DNA of 64,000 nucleotides, taken from the NCBI RefSeq assembly GCF_011516735.1, contig NZ_WOSX01000006.1, positions 62,001 to 126,000 of the forward strand, in the 5' to 3' direction. Positions within the stretch are counted from its first letter, which is position 1; every line of letters begins with the position of its first letter. The notes under the pieces are model-generated. The model was not told the origin of the DNA and did not search any database. It saw nothing but the letters and a program-made list of their open reading frames with translations. Positions 38,619-48,599 of this stretch are shown here, piece after piece. Made by a program: the position numbers and the translations under genes. Source of the DNA: Acetobacter fallax (GTDB lineage: Bacteria > Pseudomonadota > Alphaproteobacteria > Acetobacterales > Acetobacteraceae).

Positions 38619-41027
38619 ATGGAGCGGCTGTTTACATTCCTCCTGAGTGAGCAGCATGCGGTGTCACATTTCACGGTGACAGCGCTGGCGTTCCTCTGTG
38701 GTACGCTTGCTATACAATGTCTCGCAGCCACCAGATTCAAAACGAACATACAGATCGTTCTTTTCGGAATCGCAATTACAACAGGCAACCTCGTATCGTT
38801 TTTTGATACGCTATGGTCGAGTTATCCTTATTTATTGTGGCATATTCCGCTGGTGACGACGGCGATCGCCGCCATTGTTGTGTTCATTGCGGCCTGTATC
38901 TCAGCCTATTTTTATCTTTGCCCGCGCCGAACCATAAAAACCGTCATTCTGGCAGGCTGCGTTCTGGCATTCGGGTTGTCGTTTTCCGCGTTCACGATAC
39001 TGGTTTCAATCGTAAAACCGTTTGTTCTGGCATACGATCTTTCTGCAGTTCTGAGTATCATGGTCCTTGGATCGACGCTGTGTGGTTTTGCATTCTGGGA
39101 ACTCGGCAGTTTAGCCGCGATCCGCCCACGACTGTTCGCCAGCATTCTGCTCGCCCTGACACTGACGGTCCTTCCTCTGGGATCAATGGGATCTGTACTG
39201 CCCTTTGGTGAATGGATGACAGTCATCCAGACACCGGACAGCGCGTCGTTTTCACCGATTGGTGTCATCGCCCTGTCAGAATTCATCGCGATTATCTTCC
39301 TTGTTGGCATCGCATCGCTTCTTGATATCCGTGTTGCAGTCGCTCAGCAGAAAGAGGGAGATCGCATCAGGCACCTCGCGGATGGCACGTTTGAAGGTCT
39401 GCTTATCTGTCGTGGCTCAGAAATCATTGACGCCAATCAGCGTATTCAGGAAATGACTGGTCTGGACCTGACAACGCTCAAGCACAGAGCAATGCCAGAT
39501 CTGTTTGTCAGCCCACCTTCTGAACGGACCCTGTCCGGCAGAGAAGCCGGCTCGTCGGATATTTTTGCACCGGAACAACTTGAACTGGTCGGACCGGGAA
39601 TGCGACGGATTCCGGTGGAAGTGCTGTCCCGGGACATGCCTTACGTTGACGGGCAGTCAGCAGCGGTGCTCGCGGTGCGCGACATCACGGAACGCAAGGC
39701 AGCGGAAGAACATATCCGCTATCTGGCATTGCATGATTCGCTCACATCCCTGCCCAACAGGCGCGGCCTGGAAATGGTGCTTGCCCAGATCGTCGAGAAC
39801 TCCCGTCAGACCGGCTCGGAGTCAGCAGTCCTCGGTCTGGATCTGGATGGTTTCAAAGCCGTCAATGATACACTGGGACATTATGCAGGAGATCTGCTTC
39901 TTAAAGAAGTTGCCGCACGGTTTCAGAAGCAGCTGAGAGATTCGGATTATCTCGCGCGACTGGGTGGTGATGAGTTTGTTATCATTCTCCGTAATATCAG
40001 TTCGAAAGATGATGCCGTAAAACTCGCGAAACGTCTGATTTCATGTCTCTGGCAGCCGTTTAAACTAAGCGGTCACGATGCTTATGTTGGCGTGAGTATC
40101 GGTATTGCCGTAAGCCCCCGTGACGGCGACACCGCACAGATGCTTCTGAAATCGTCTGATATCGCAATGTATCAGGCAAAATTACATGGCAAAGGACAGG
40201 TTTGCGAGTTCGCGGCGGGAATGGATGCGGATCTGCGCGAAAGGCATGACCTGGAGCTCGATCTGCGTCGCGCCCTGAGCCGTGGGGAACTGAAGATTCA
40301 TTATCAGCCCCTGTTCGACAGCTCTGGAAAACTAACAGCTTTTGAGGCGCTGGCCCGCTGGCCACATCCGGAAAGAGGGATGATCCCACCAGACCGGTTC
40401 ATCCCGCTGGCTGAGGAAACAGGACTGATCGTTCCTCTTGGCGAGTGGGTTTTGCGAACGGCCTGCAAGGTCGCATCAACCTGGCGCTCTGACATCAGTA
40501 TTGCGGTCAATCTGTCACCGACCCAGTTCCAGCGTGTCGATCTTGTGGAAACAGTCAGTGCAGTTCTAAAAGAAACAGGACTTGAACCCTGGAGACTTGA
40601 ACTGGAAGTCACCGAAAGTCTTCTCATGGAAGATACCGCGAAGGCACTGGCGCTTGTCACCAGCCTGCGTGAGCGCGGAGTGCGTGTGGCGCTTGATGAT
40701 TTCGGAACAGGATATTCCAGTCTTGCTTATCTCCATAACTTCCCGTTCGATAAAGTAAAAGTTGACAGAACGTTTATCAACAAGATCACAAATGACCCGA
40801 ATGCATGGACCATTGTCGAATCGATTATTGTCATGAGCCATAAACTCAAGCTTCGTGTGACTGCGGAAGGAATCGAAACCGGCGCTCAGCTCTCATTGCT
40901 GAAGGGGCATGGCTGCGATGAAATGCAGGGCTTCCTGCTGGGCCGTCCGATGCCCGAAACAGAAGCATCGCTGCTGGCAGGAGAAAAACAGACAGGCCGA
41001 AAAATGCACGAAATACTCAGAACGTAA
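38619..41027 (+). CDS. Membrane PAS-GGDEF-EAL protein with degenerate MHYT-like sensor
   Basis: 802 residues, same architecture and length as the preceding gene, so a likely paralogue. Seven hydrophobic helices (1-250) lie where the MHYT domain should be, but the three His-containing motifs are absent (NLVSFFDTLW, LSFSAFTILVS and GSMGSVLPFG occupy those positions). PAS runs from about 258 to 370. The diguanylate cyclase site is intact (RLGGDEFVIIL), as is the phosphodiesterase domain (FEALARWPHPERG, DDFGTGYSSLAYL, TAEGIETGAQL). Reading begins at 38619; the first codon may be non-ATG. Confidence 0.9.
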   Translation: MERLFTFLLSEQHAVSHFTVTALAFLCGTLAIQCLAATRFKTNIQIVLFGIAITTGNLVSFFDTLWSSYPYLLWHIPLVTTAIAAIVVFIAACISAYFYLCPRRTIKTVILAGCVLAFGLSFSAFTILVSIVKPFVLAYDLSAVLSIMVLGSTLCGFAFWELGSLAAIRPRLFASILLALTLTVLPLGSMGSVLPFGEWMTVIQTPDSASFSPIGVIALSEFIAIIFLVGIASLLDIRVAVAQQKEGDRIRHLADGTFEGLLICRGSEIIDANQRIQEMTGLDLTTLKHRAMPDLFVSPPSERTLSGREAGSSDIFAPEQLELVGPGMRRIPVEVLSRDMPYVDGQSAAVLAVRDITERKAAEEHIRYLALHDSLTSLPNRRGLEMVLAQIVENSRQTGSESAVLGLDLDGFKAVNDTLGHYAGDLLLKEVAARFQKQLRDSDYLARLGGDEFVIILRNISSKDDAVKLAKRLISCLWQPFKLSGHDAYVGVSIGIAVSPRDGDTAQMLLKSSDIAMYQAKLHGKGQVCEFAAGMDADLRERHDLELDLRRALSRGELKIHYQPLFDSSGKLTAFEALARWPHPERGMIPPDRFIPLAEETGLIVPLGEWVLRTACKVASTWRSDISIAVNLSPTQFQRVDLVETVSAVLKETGLEPWRLELEVTESLLMEDTAKALALVTSLRERGVRVALDDFGTGYSSLAYLHNFPFDKVKVDRTFINKITNDPNAWTIVESIIVMSHKLKLRVTAEGIETGAQLSLLKGHGCDEMQGFLLGRPMPETEASLLAGEKQTGRKMHEILRT

Positions 41028-41062
41028 AGCATCGACGCACACTCTTCCGGCTGAACAGACCT

Positions 41063-42148
41063 TTACTGGCCGGAAAGAAGATAAAGTACATCCGTTCCCT
41101 GTCTCAGGGTCGTTCTGTCATGCAGAGTAATTCCATGCCTTTTCTCCGTAACCCGATCACGCCACGCCCGAAAGTCTCCCAGGTGCCCGGCCGAGATAAG
41201 AGCCCGTCTGCCATCGGAAACATCAGAGCCAGGTTCCTGCGGAATAACGGTTGCGCATAGGCTTTCGCGCAGGGTTCTCAGGTTTTTCGTGGATGCCGAA
41301 AGCGTCGGCCCACCATCAAAGATGTCGATATACCCATCATACACGAACCCTTCGCCCTCCAGTATTTTTCGGGCCGGAACTGCGAGATCATGAGTGCGCC
41401 CGATCGACGCGCGCGCAGCCTCGGGAAGCAGATCGATATAAATCGGATAACGTGGCATCAGATCAGCAATGAACTGATTCCCATGAAGCGCATTATAGTG
41501 ATCGGCTTCAGCGAAATCCCGTCCAAAAAAAATCCGTCCGACCGCATTCCAGAATGGCGGACCTTCCGCACTGACGTAACCACGCAGGTCCGCAATCACC
41601 CGATCCGCAAACCGCTCGCGATGCCGCGCGATAAACAGATAACGACTACGGGCAAGCAGTGAACCGAGGCCCCCCGTCCGATAGTCAGGATGCAGAAACA
41701 GCCCCCCGACTTCAGACGCCCCGTCGAAATCGTTTACGAGATGAAGCAGGCGCGTGGAAAAGGTCCGTCCCAGCTCCCGTGATACATGCGTGTGCGTCGC
41801 GATTTTATAACTGTAAAACGGCCACGGCGTGCCAATACGAGAAAAAATACAGGCAGAACCGGCGATCATGCCATTCTGCCCGTTTTCCAGAACAAGCAGA
41901 TAAAGCTCATTTTCCGGTGTCTCAATGTCGCACGCAAGCGACGCCGCTGACCAGTCCAGACGCTTTTTCAGTGCCGCCCGGTCATAAGGCAGATTAAGAA
42001 GGCCTCCCCCTGTATGCGCCGCCAGAGAGTATAGCTGCTCCAGATCATCCGACCGCGCCAGTCGCACGGTCCACGGATCGGTTTTGCGTTCACTATGACT
42101 CGATACGGCGTCGTCCATCGCTCCCGAACCGGCGGAAACCCTGTTCAT
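41063..42148 (-). CDS. astA: Arginine N-succinyltransferase
   Basis: First step of the arginine succinyltransferase (AST) pathway, succinyl-CoA plus arginine to N2-succinylarginine. Typical stretches are SRIGTPWPFYSYKI, EVGGLFLHPDYRTGGLGSLL, RGYVSAEGPPFWNAVGR and IYIDLLPEAARASIGRTH. 361 residues from the ATG at 42148, which overlaps the astB stop (ATGA); this start has GGAG close upstream. An internal ATG at 42118 is the alternative. Confidence 0.93.
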   Translation of the reverse strand: MNRVSAGSGAMDDAVSSHSERKTDPWTVRLARSDDLEQLYSLAAHTGGGLLNLPYDRAALKKRLDWSAASLACDIETPENELYLLVLENGQNGMIAGSACIFSRIGTPWPFYSYKIATHTHVSRELGRTFSTRLLHLVNDFDGASEVGGLFLHPDYRTGGLGSLLARSRYLFIARHRERFADRVIADLRGYVSAEGPPFWNAVGRIFFGRDFAEADHYNALHGNQFIADLMPRYPIYIDLLPEAARASIGRTHDLAVPARKILEGEGFVYDGYIDIFDGGPTLSASTKNLRTLRESLCATVIPQEPGSDVSDGRRALISAGHLGDFRAWRDRVTEKRHGITLHDRTTLRQGTDVLYLLSGQ

Positions 42149-43428
42149 CGCTCCGTAAATCCCAGAAAATCCAGCAATGCCAGTCGCGCATTGCGGCAGT
42201 CCTCCCAAAGATCCGCATGCCCCGGATCATCAGGGCCAATGCGCTCAGGCCAGCGATCATCAATCAGAGCCGCAAGCCCATCAAGCCGCGCCTCATCAGG
42301 CAAAAAGCGCTGATCGAGAGCCGCTTCCGCTGCCTCATCAACCACAACACGCAGACGCAGACACGCCGGACCTCCGCCATTCTGCATCGACTCCCTCAGA
42401 TTCAGGCTCTCAACCCGGCGGATCGGTCCATTCCCTGAAACCGTCGCATCCAGCCACTCCGCCACAGCAGCACGTTTCCGACATTCATCCGGAACAATCA
42501 GCACCATCCCGCCCTCAGGCAGCGTCACAAGCTGAGCATTGAACAGATAACTGCTGATCGCATCCTCAAGACTCACCCGCGCCGCCGGAACCTCAAGAAT
42601 TGTCGCCTCCGGCACATGCCGCAGAATAGCGTCGTAAACCATGCCCTGATCGGCAAAAGCCTGCTCATGAACAAGCAGAACCGATTCATTGGCAACCGCC
42701 ACCACATCGTTATGAAACGCACCCGCCTGTATCGCGGCGTCACTCTGACGCGCCAGCAGCGTGCGCGCCGGATCAAGGCCATGCCGACGCGCAATCGCAG
42801 CACTGGCCACGCGGGACTGCCGGGCCGGAAAGCCACCCGGCTGCGTCTCGCCATAAACGAAAATTTCCAGACCCGGAGCACCATGACGGGAACAGAGCCG
42901 CATCGCGTTTGCCGCCCCCTCATCGCCAGTACCCGACGGCAACGCCGGATGAAGCGCGAAATGGTCCGTGTCGGCAAAAAGCTGGCCCAGTTGCCGGGTC
43001 GTTTCCGGCGCCTCAATGCTCCGATGCAACATGCCGGACAGATTGGCCACCGACAGATGACAGCGCCCATCCTCGGTGTCCGGCGCCGGAGACACCGTGG
43101 CAGCATTGGCCGTCCACATCGGAGACGCAGACATCGCCGTCCGCAGCAGACCAGGTTCGTTGCGCCAGGCCGCCGCACAGACCGCATCGTCCGATCCCGT
43201 GAACCCGAACTGCCGAAGCCACCCGGTCAGAGGACGCTCATGCGGCAGCAGAATCCCCTGGCGAAGTCCGAGTTCCATCATGCGGCGCATTTTCGCCAGC
43301 CCCTGAAGCGCCGCCGTCCGGGGACGGGACACCTGGCCCGCATGGGTGGAGGAGGCCCGGTTCCCGAAGGACAGCCCCCCATAATTGTGACTGGGTCCGA
43401 CCAGACCATCGAAGTTGATTTCGCGCAT
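42145..43428 (-). CDS. astB: N-succinylarginine dihydrolase
   Basis: Second step of the AST pathway, releasing two ammonia and CO2 from succinylarginine to give succinylornithine. Signatures are [18 protein letters not shown], the active-site Cys in [14 protein letters not shown], and [23 protein letters not shown] at 43428 with GGAGG 6 bases before gives 427 residues; the longer frame upstream is spurious. Only astA and astB are here; astC, astD and astE are not in the window. Confidence 0.95.
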   Translation of the reverse strand: MREINFDGLVGPSHNYGGLSFGNRASSTHAGQVSRPRTAALQGLAKMRRMMELGLRQGILLPHERPLTGWLRQFGFTGSDDAVCAAAWRNEPGLLRTAMSASPMWTANAATVSPAPDTEDGRCHLSVANLSGMLHRSIEAPETTRQLGQLFADTDHFALHPALPSGTGDEGAANAMRLCSRHGAPGLEIFVYGETQPGGFPARQSRVASAAIARRHGLDPARTLLARQSDAAIQAGAFHNDVVAVANESVLLVHEQAFADQGMVYDAILRHVPEATILEVPAARVSLEDAISSYLFNAQLVTLPEGGMVLIVPDECRKRAAVAEWLDATVSGNGPIRRVESLNLRESMQNGGGPACLRLRVVVDEAAEAALDQRFLPDEARLDGLAALIDDRWPERIGPDDPGHADLWEDCRNARLALLDFLGFTER

Positions 43429-43622
43429 GGGCGGCCTCCGGCTGCGGCCGCCACAGAGGCGACACGGATCTCCTGCGGAGCACCTCATACAGGAGAGCGA
43501 GCCCCGACGCACGACAGCACATGCCAAAACAGGACAGTCCCGCTCACCCAAAACTGTTTCACCGGCACGAATTAAGCGTCAGCCAATGGCATTGGCGCCA
43601 GTCATCCTGTAAAAGTCACGGC

Positions 43623-44219
43623 ATGAACGAACCGCGCATCGCCTCACTGCAACGGGTCACTGGCGAGACCGATATCAGCGTCACCGTCAATCTCGACGGA
43701 ACCGGAACCGCGTCCATCGACACGGGCATCGGTTTCTTCGATCATATGCTGACGGCCCTCGCAAAGCACGGCATGCTCGATCTCGATATCGTCGCAAAAG
43801 GCGATCTGCATATCGATTTCCACCACACCGTCGAAGATACAGGCATCGCCCTCGGCCAGGCCATCGCCCGCGCGCTCGGCGACAAGCGCGGCGTGCGCCG
43901 GTTCGGCTCCGCCCTGGTGCCGCTCGACGAGGCACTCGCCGAGGTGGTGGTCGATCTTTCAGGCCGGCCATTCTTCGCCTGGTCCGTCACATTCCCGGCC
44001 TCCACGGTCGGAGAAGTCGACACCGAACTGTTCGAGGAATTCTTCCGCGCCTTCGCCATGGCCGCGATGATGACCCTCCACGTCACACAAAAAACCGGAC
44101 GCAACTGCCACCATATCGCCGAAAGCGCGTTCAAGGCGACAGCACGCGCCCTTCGCATGGCCGTGGAGCACGATCCCCGGGCCGCCGGTGCGATCCCGTC
44201 AACCAAGGGGGTTCTGTGA
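43623..44219 (+). CDS. hisB: Imidazoleglycerol-phosphate dehydratase
   Basis: Sixth step of histidine synthesis, dehydrating imidazole glycerol phosphate. Metal-binding motifs are [36 protein letters not shown] and [16 protein letters not shown]. 198 residues, the monofunctional form without the phosphatase domain of enterobacteria. ATG at 43623. First gene of a tightly overlapping his run, divergent from astB. Confidence 0.97.
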   Translation: MNEPRIASLQRVTGETDISVTVNLDGTGTASIDTGIGFFDHMLTALAKHGMLDLDIVAKGDLHIDFHHTVEDTGIALGQAIARALGDKRGVRRFGSALVPLDEALAEVVVDLSGRPFFAWSVTFPASTVGEVDTELFEEFFRAFAMAAMMTLHVTQKTGRNCHHIAESAFKATARALRMAVEHDPRAAGAIPSTKGVL

Positions 44220-44668
44220 AGATTTATTCTGTCTGGCTGCCCGGTCCCGGCACCCCCCGACGGAGACAAAATGACGGACTGCCAGTGCTGATCCCCCAGC
44301 ACACCGGCTGGCTCGTGCTGTTTTTTGGCGGCCTCGGATTCATTGTCCTGGGCGCCCGCATCGTCGGCCTGCTGGCCATTGCGGCCCTGCTCCTGGTGCT
44401 CGCAGGCCTGACCGATACCTGGCTCTGGCTGCCAGTCTTTCTGACCGGCCGGCTGGGGCTCGCCATCTTCCGCGCCGAACTGGTCGAATGGGACATGCGC
44501 CTGCACGGCTTCACGCAGGACGGCGTCGTCGCCGGCGCAAACGCCGCTTCCGCCCTGCTGCGTTATATGGACCAGACCAGCCGAAACGGCAGTACCCGCT
44601 CCATACCATCCGCAGGCAACAACGCCGTGCCAGACCCGTTCGCGATCGCCGCCGGAGCCAGGCTGTGA
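44216..44668 (+). CDS. DUF2628-like membrane protein of the his cluster
   Basis: 150 residues. [11 protein letters not shown] opens a domain like the DUF2628 proteins that lie between hisB and hisH in many alphaproteobacteria. Two hydrophobic helices follow (about 30-75), then [24 protein letters not shown] start overlaps the hisB stop by 4 bases, and the end overlaps hisH by 4. Function unknown; its fixed place suggests co-regulation with, not necessarily a part in, histidine synthesis. Confidence 0.82.
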   Translation: MKIYSVWLPGPGTPRRRQNDGLPVLIPQHTGWLVLFFGGLGFIVLGARIVGLLAIAALLLVLAGLTDTWLWLPVFLTGRLGLAIFRAELVEWDMRLHGFTQDGVVAGANAASALLRYMDQTSRNGSTRSIPSAGNNAVPDPFAIAAGARL

Positions 44669-45354
44669 GCGACACGTCAGTGCATAATGCCGAACCCACG
44701 CAGTCAGTCGTCGTCATCGATTATGACGGCGGCAATCTGGCCTCCGCCGCGCGGGCGCTGATGCGCGCGGCCGAACTGACGAGCCTCCCCGTCTCCGTCA
44801 CCATCACGAACGAACCCGCCGCCGTCCTCGCCGCCGACCGCATCGTGCTGCCGGGGCAGGGCGCCTTCGCCGACTGCGCGCGCGGCCTCGACGCCGTCCC
44901 CGGTCTGCGCGAAGCCATCGACACAGCCGTCGCCGGCGGCACGCCGTTTCTCGGCATCTGTGTCGGCATGCAGCTGATGGCCGAACGCGGCCTGGAACAC
45001 GGCACAACCCCCGGTTTCGGATGGGTCAGAGGGGAAATCGCACCAATGGAAGCCCCCGGCCTCCGCCTGCCACAGATGGGATGGAACGAACTCGTCTTCT
45101 CCCGCCCGCACCCGCTGACGGAAGGGCTGGGCGCGCACCCGCACGGCTATTTCGTTCACTCCTATGCCCTCTCCGGCGCCAGCCCCGACGAACTGATCGC
45201 CACAACAGAGTATGGCGGCGCGGTTCCGGCCATCGTGGCAAAAGGCAACCGGGCCGGCACTCAGTTCCACGTCGAAAAGAGTCAAACCGTCGGTCTGCGT
45301 ATCCTGGCGAACTTCCTGCGCTGGACGCCCGACGAAAACGGGATGCGCCTGTGA
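44665..45354 (+). CDS. hisH: Imidazole glycerol phosphate synthase, glutaminase subunit
   Basis: Releases ammonia from glutamine for HisF. The class I amidotransferase triad is seen: Cys in FLGICVGMQLM, and His and Glu in GTQFHVEKSQ. N-terminal VVVIDYDGGNLASAARAL and VLPGQGAFADC are typical. GTG at 44665 overlaps the preceding stop. 229 residues, slightly longer than average because of an N-terminal extension of about 14 residues. Confidence 0.96.
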   Translation: MSDTSVHNAEPTQSVVVIDYDGGNLASAARALMRAAELTSLPVSVTITNEPAAVLAADRIVLPGQGAFADCARGLDAVPGLREAIDTAVAGGTPFLGICVGMQLMAERGLEHGTTPGFGWVRGEIAPMEAPGLRLPQMGWNELVFSRPHPLTEGLGAHPHGYFVHSYALSGASPDELIATTEYGGAVPAIVAKGNRAGTQFHVEKSQTVGLRILANFLRWTPDENGMRL

Positions 45355-45356
45355 TC

Positions 45357-46709
45357 ATGCCCGACGCAAAAAACGCCGATCACCTCACCGCCGAACGTGT
45401 GCAGTCTCTCACCGAAGATGATCTCCACGCGCTGTGCGAGGCAACCGATGCCGCCATCCTCGACGGCGGCGGTTTCGGATGGGTCAGACCACAGGGCCAC
45501 ATGGCGCTGGAACGGTATTTCCGCGGCGTCATGCTCGTGCCCGAACGATCCCTCTTCGTCGTGCGACAGAATGACACCATCGTCGGATCGGCGCAGCTCG
45601 TCCGTCCGCCGCGCAACAACGAAGCCCAGGCCATGAGCGCCAGCCTGATGCACTTCAATGTCGCGCCCTATGCCCGCCGCCTCGGCCTCGGACGCCTGCT
45701 GCTCGACGAGATCCTGCAATGCGCACGCGCCATGGGCTACCAGTTCCTTAATCTTGATGTCCGCGAGAGCCAGGATGCAGCAATCGCCCTGTTCCGAAGC
45801 ACAGGCTTCGAACTCTGGGGCCACCATCCCGCCTATGCCTTCGTCGATGGCTGCGTCCGTCGCGGCCTTTATTTTGTCAAACGCCTGCAGGATCAGAGCC
45901 GCATCACCCATTGCGCGGCAGACATCCGATCTGACACTGGAAACCCCGACTCCATGACCGAATCCCGGACTTCACGGTCCCTGACCCTCTATCCCGCCAT
46001 CGACCTCAAGGACGGCGCCTGTGTCCGCCTCCGTCGCGGCGAAATGGACGACGCCACAGTCTATTCAAACGACCCCGGCGCCCAGGCCCGCGCCTGGTGC
46101 GAAGCCGGATTCCACCGCCTCCACGTCGTCGATCTCAATGGCGCCTTCGCCGGACGGTCCGCCAATACCGACGCTGTCCGCAGCATCGTCGCCAACGCGA
46201 CAGTGCCGGTCCAGCTCGGCGGCGGCCTGCGTGACATGGAAGGCATCGCCGCCTGGCTCGAAGCCGGCGTCACCCGAATCATCCTCGGCTCCGTCGCCGT
46301 GAAAAACCCCGAACTCGTCCGCGAGGCCTGCCGCGCATTTCCCGGTCGCATCGTCGCCGGCATCGACGCCCGACAGGGCCACGTCGCCACAGAAGGCTGG
46401 GCCGAAATCTCCGACATGCAGGCCACCGAACTCGGCCTGCGCATGCAGGACGCCGGCGTGGCCGCGATCATCTTCACCGAAATCACCCGTGACGGCATGC
46501 TCGAAGGCCTTGATCTCGAACAGACTGCCCAGCTCGCCGAAACCGTGTCCGTCCCCGTCATCGCCAGCGGCGGAGTTGGCTCTCTTGACCACCTCCTCGC
46601 CCTGAAACGCATCGCCGATACCACGCCCGGTATCGAAGGCGTCGTCGTCGGACGCGCACTTTATGACGGCCGGATTTCTCCGGTCGACGCGCTCAGGGTG
46701 CTCGCCTGA
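45357..46709 (+). CDS. hisA: GNAT acetyltransferase-HisA fusion protein
   Basis: One open frame of 450 codons with no stop between two domains. Residues 1-180 are a GNAT-type N-acetyltransferase ([19 protein letters not shown], the acetyl-CoA loop, then [19 protein letters not shown]). A linker of about 30 residues follows. From about 210 on is ProFAR isomerase HisA ([63 protein letters not shown]), a TIM barrel catalysing the fourth histidine step. The start is ATG 45357, or GTG 45351 overlapping hisH. The GNAT substrate is unknown. Separate HisA could also be made from ATG 45954, which has no evident ribosome binding site. Confidence 0.88.
   Translation: MPDAKNADHLTAERVQSLTEDDLHALCEATDAAILDGGGFGWVRPQGHMALERYFRGVMLVPERSLFVVRQNDTIVGSAQLVRPPRNNEAQAMSASLMHFNVAPYARRLGLGRLLLDEILQCARAMGYQFLNLDVRESQDAAIALFRSTGFELWGHHPAYAFVDGCVRRGLYFVKRLQDQSRITHCAADIRSDTGNPDSMTESRTSRSLTLYPAIDLKDGACVRLRRGEMDDATVYSNDPGAQARAWCEAGFHRLHVVDLNGAFAGRSANTDAVRSIVANATVPVQLGGGLRDMEGIAAWLEAGVTRIILGSVAVKNPELVREACRAFPGRIVAGIDARQGHVATEGWAEISDMQATELGLRMQDAGVAAIIFTEITRDGMLEGLDLEQTAQLAETVSVPVIASGGVGSLDHLLALKRIADTTPGIEGVVVGRALYDGRISPVDALRVLA
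45954..46709 (+). other. hisA: HisA domain (possible internal start of the fusion gene)
   Basis: The in-frame ATG at 45954 ([18 protein letters not shown]) would give a 251-residue stand-alone HisA, the usual size. The preceding bases (GACTCC) contain no purine-rich ribosome binding site. Listed because other annotations may begin hisA here. Confidence 0.55.
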
Positions 46710-47470
46710 TGCTGAAGCTCCGGGTCATCCCGTGTCTGGACGTGAAAAACGGCCGCGTCGTCAAAGGCGTCAACTTCGTCTCCCTGCGCGACGCCGGCGA
46801 TCCCGTCGAGCAGGCCGCGATCTATGACGCCGCCGGAGCCGATGAACTCACCTTCCTCGACATCACCGCCAGCCACGAAAACCGTGACACCATCCTGGAC
46901 GTCGTCAGCCGCACCGCCGAACGGATCTTCCTGCCCCTGACCGTCGGCGGCGGCGTCCGCACAACCGCCGATATGCGCCGCCTGCTGCTCGCCGGCGCCG
47001 ATAAATGCGCGATGAATTCCGCCGCCGTGAGCCGGCCCGAACTGGTCAGCGAAGCCGCAAATAAATTCGGCAGCCAGTGCGTCGTCGTCGGCGTCGACGC
47101 CCGCTCCAATGGCAAAGGCGGCTGGGAAGTCTTCACCCATGGCGGCCGCACCCCGACAGGACTCGATGTGCTCGACTGGTGCCGCAACGTCGCGGCCCGC
47201 GGTGCCGGAGAAATCCTTCTCACGTCCATGGATCGCGACGGAACCCGCTCCGGCTTCGATCTCGACCTGCTCCGCGCCGTTAACGCCGCCGTCCGCCTGC
47301 CCGTCGTCGCTTCCGGCGGCGTCGGCACGCTGGAACACTTCGTCGAAGGTGCCCGCGCCGGCGCGACTGGCCTTCTCGCCGCCAGCGTGTTTCACTTCGG
47401 CCAGTTTACCGTGCCGGAGGTCAAACAGGCTCTGGCCGCCGCCGGCCTGCCGGTTCGCCCGAACCCCTGA
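46709..47470 (+). CDS. hisF: Imidazole glycerol phosphate synthase, cyclase subunit
   Basis: TIM-barrel partner of HisH; forms imidazole glycerol phosphate and AICAR from PRFAR. Signature motifs are [53 protein letters not shown] and [13 protein letters not shown]. 253 residues. The ATG shares a base with the stop of the preceding gene (TGATG). Confidence 0.97.
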   Translation: MLKLRVIPCLDVKNGRVVKGVNFVSLRDAGDPVEQAAIYDAAGADELTFLDITASHENRDTILDVVSRTAERIFLPLTVGGGVRTTADMRRLLLAGADKCAMNSAAVSRPELVSEAANKFGSQCVVVGVDARSNGKGGWEVFTHGGRTPTGLDVLDWCRNVAARGAGEILLTSMDRDGTRSGFDLDLLRAVNAAVRLPVVASGGVGTLEHFVEGARAGATGLLAASVFHFGQFTVPEVKQALAAAGLPVRPNP

Positions 47471-47501
47471 TTTTCTCTCCTGCTTCTTGACCGGATAAGC
47501 C

Positions 47502-48041
47502 ATGCCCAGGACACCCACGAAAAAGACCTCTTCCGGAACGCCGGAGAAAAAATCCCTCCGCACAGCCGTCGAAAAGCCCGTCACCGGCAAACCCGCTCGC
47601 GGTAAAACAGCCGAAAAATCGAAAAAAACCGCCAAAGCCGCAGCCCGGAAGCAGACAGAAAAAAAGAGCACATCACCTCTTCCGGTCCTGCCCGTGCCTG
47701 AAGACATCACCGTGGACGCCTCGGTTCTCGATCGTCTCTTCGATGTCGTCACCAGCCGCCGTGGCACCGATCCCTCCATCAGCCACTCCGCCCGCCTCCT
47801 GTCCCGTGGCACCGGCAAGATCGCGCAGAAATTCGGCGAGGAAGCCGTCGAATGTCTCATCGAAGCCGTCGCCGGGCGTCAGCATGAACTCGTCGGTGAA
47901 AGCGCCGACGTGCTCTATCATCTCATCGTTCTGTGGGTCGATGCAGGCGTCACCCCGGCACAGGTCTGGGCCGAACTGGACCGCCGGGAAGGCACAAGCG
48001 GCATCGCTGAAAAGGCATCCCGCCCAGGCAGCAAGCGCTGA
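47502..48041 (+). CDS. hisE: Phosphoribosyl-ATP pyrophosphatase with basic N-terminal extension
   Basis: Second step of histidine synthesis. The catalytic MazG-like helical domain is in residues 70-170 ([52 protein letters not shown]). The first 66 residues are a low-complexity Lys/Ala/Thr/Pro tail ([18 protein letters not shown]), giving 179 residues against about 105-110 for most HisE. ATG 47502. HisI is not fused. The tail is discussed under findings. Confidence 0.93.
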   Translation: MPRTPTKKTSSGTPEKKSLRTAVEKPVTGKPARGKTAEKSKKTAKAAARKQTEKKSTSPLPVLPVPEDITVDASVLDRLFDVVTSRRGTDPSISHSARLLSRGTGKIAQKFGEEAVECLIEAVAGRQHELVGESADVLYHLIVLWVDAGVTPAQVWAELDRREGTSGIAEKASRPGSKR

Positions 48042-48084
48042 GAAAAGCGTTTGTCTGAGCAGGAAATTTTAAGGAGGGGAGGGG

Positions 48085-48199
48085 AGTCCGGGCTCTGCCC
48101 GGGTCCGGCAGGGAGCGTGGCTTCCTGCGCCCTGATTTGTTAAACTAAAGGTTTGCAAAGGTCCGCGACCTTTGCCGGGTTTCAGGGCAGAGCCCTGAG
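48085..48199. repeat. Dispersed intergenic repeat, copy C
   Basis: The blocks GTCCGGGCTCTGCCCGGGTC, CTGCGCCCTGATTTGTTAA, AAGGTCCGCGACCTTTGCCG and CAGGGCAGAGCCCTG match copy A (25793) in order, and the last ones match the copy at 60975. Each block is a short hairpin. It fills the gap between hisE and the HIT gene. Confidence 0.75.
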
Positions 48200-48221
48200 A
48201 AAAAACACGCAGGAGCATATC

Positions 48222-48599
48222 ATGGCAGTCAGCGGCATCGGCGCATACGACCCCGACAACATCTTTGCAAAAATCCTGCGCGGCGAAATTCCCTGCAAAA
48301 AAGTCTACGAAAACGAATGGGCTCTCGCCTTTAACGACATCGGCCCCAAAGCCCCCGTCCATGTCCTCATCATCCCCAAAGGCCCCTACGTCTCCTTCGT
48401 GGACTTCAGCGCCCGCGCCTCAGACGATGAAATCACCGGCTTCACCCGAGCCGTCGGCCACGTCGCCACCACCCTCGGCCTCAACGAACCCGGCTACCGT
48501 CTCATCGGCAACGTCGGCCCGGATTCCGGCCAGGAAGTCCCCCACTTCCACGTCCATCTCCTCGGCGGCCACCCTCTCGGCGCTCTGGTCTCGCCATAA
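48222..48599 (+). CDS. HIT family nucleotide-binding protein
   Basis: 125-residue histidine-triad hydrolase or transferase. The active motif is VPHFHVHLLGG near the end, preceded by IFAKILRGEIPCKKVYE and HVLIIPKG. ATG at 48222 with AGGAG 6 bases before. Often found downstream of hisE in alphaproteobacteria; likely hydrolyses AMP-type phosphoramidates (family knowledge). Confidence 0.95.
   Translation: MAVSGIGAYDPDNIFAKILRGEIPCKKVYENEWALAFNDIGPKAPVHVLIIPKGPYVSFVDFSARASDDEITGFTRAVGHVATTLGLNEPGYRLIGNVGPDSGQEVPHFHVHLLGGHPLGALVSP

Noticed and set aside
46661..47860. 399-codon minus-strand frame opposite hisF and hisE
   Set aside because: Antisense shadow; hisF and hisE have clear catalytic motifs.
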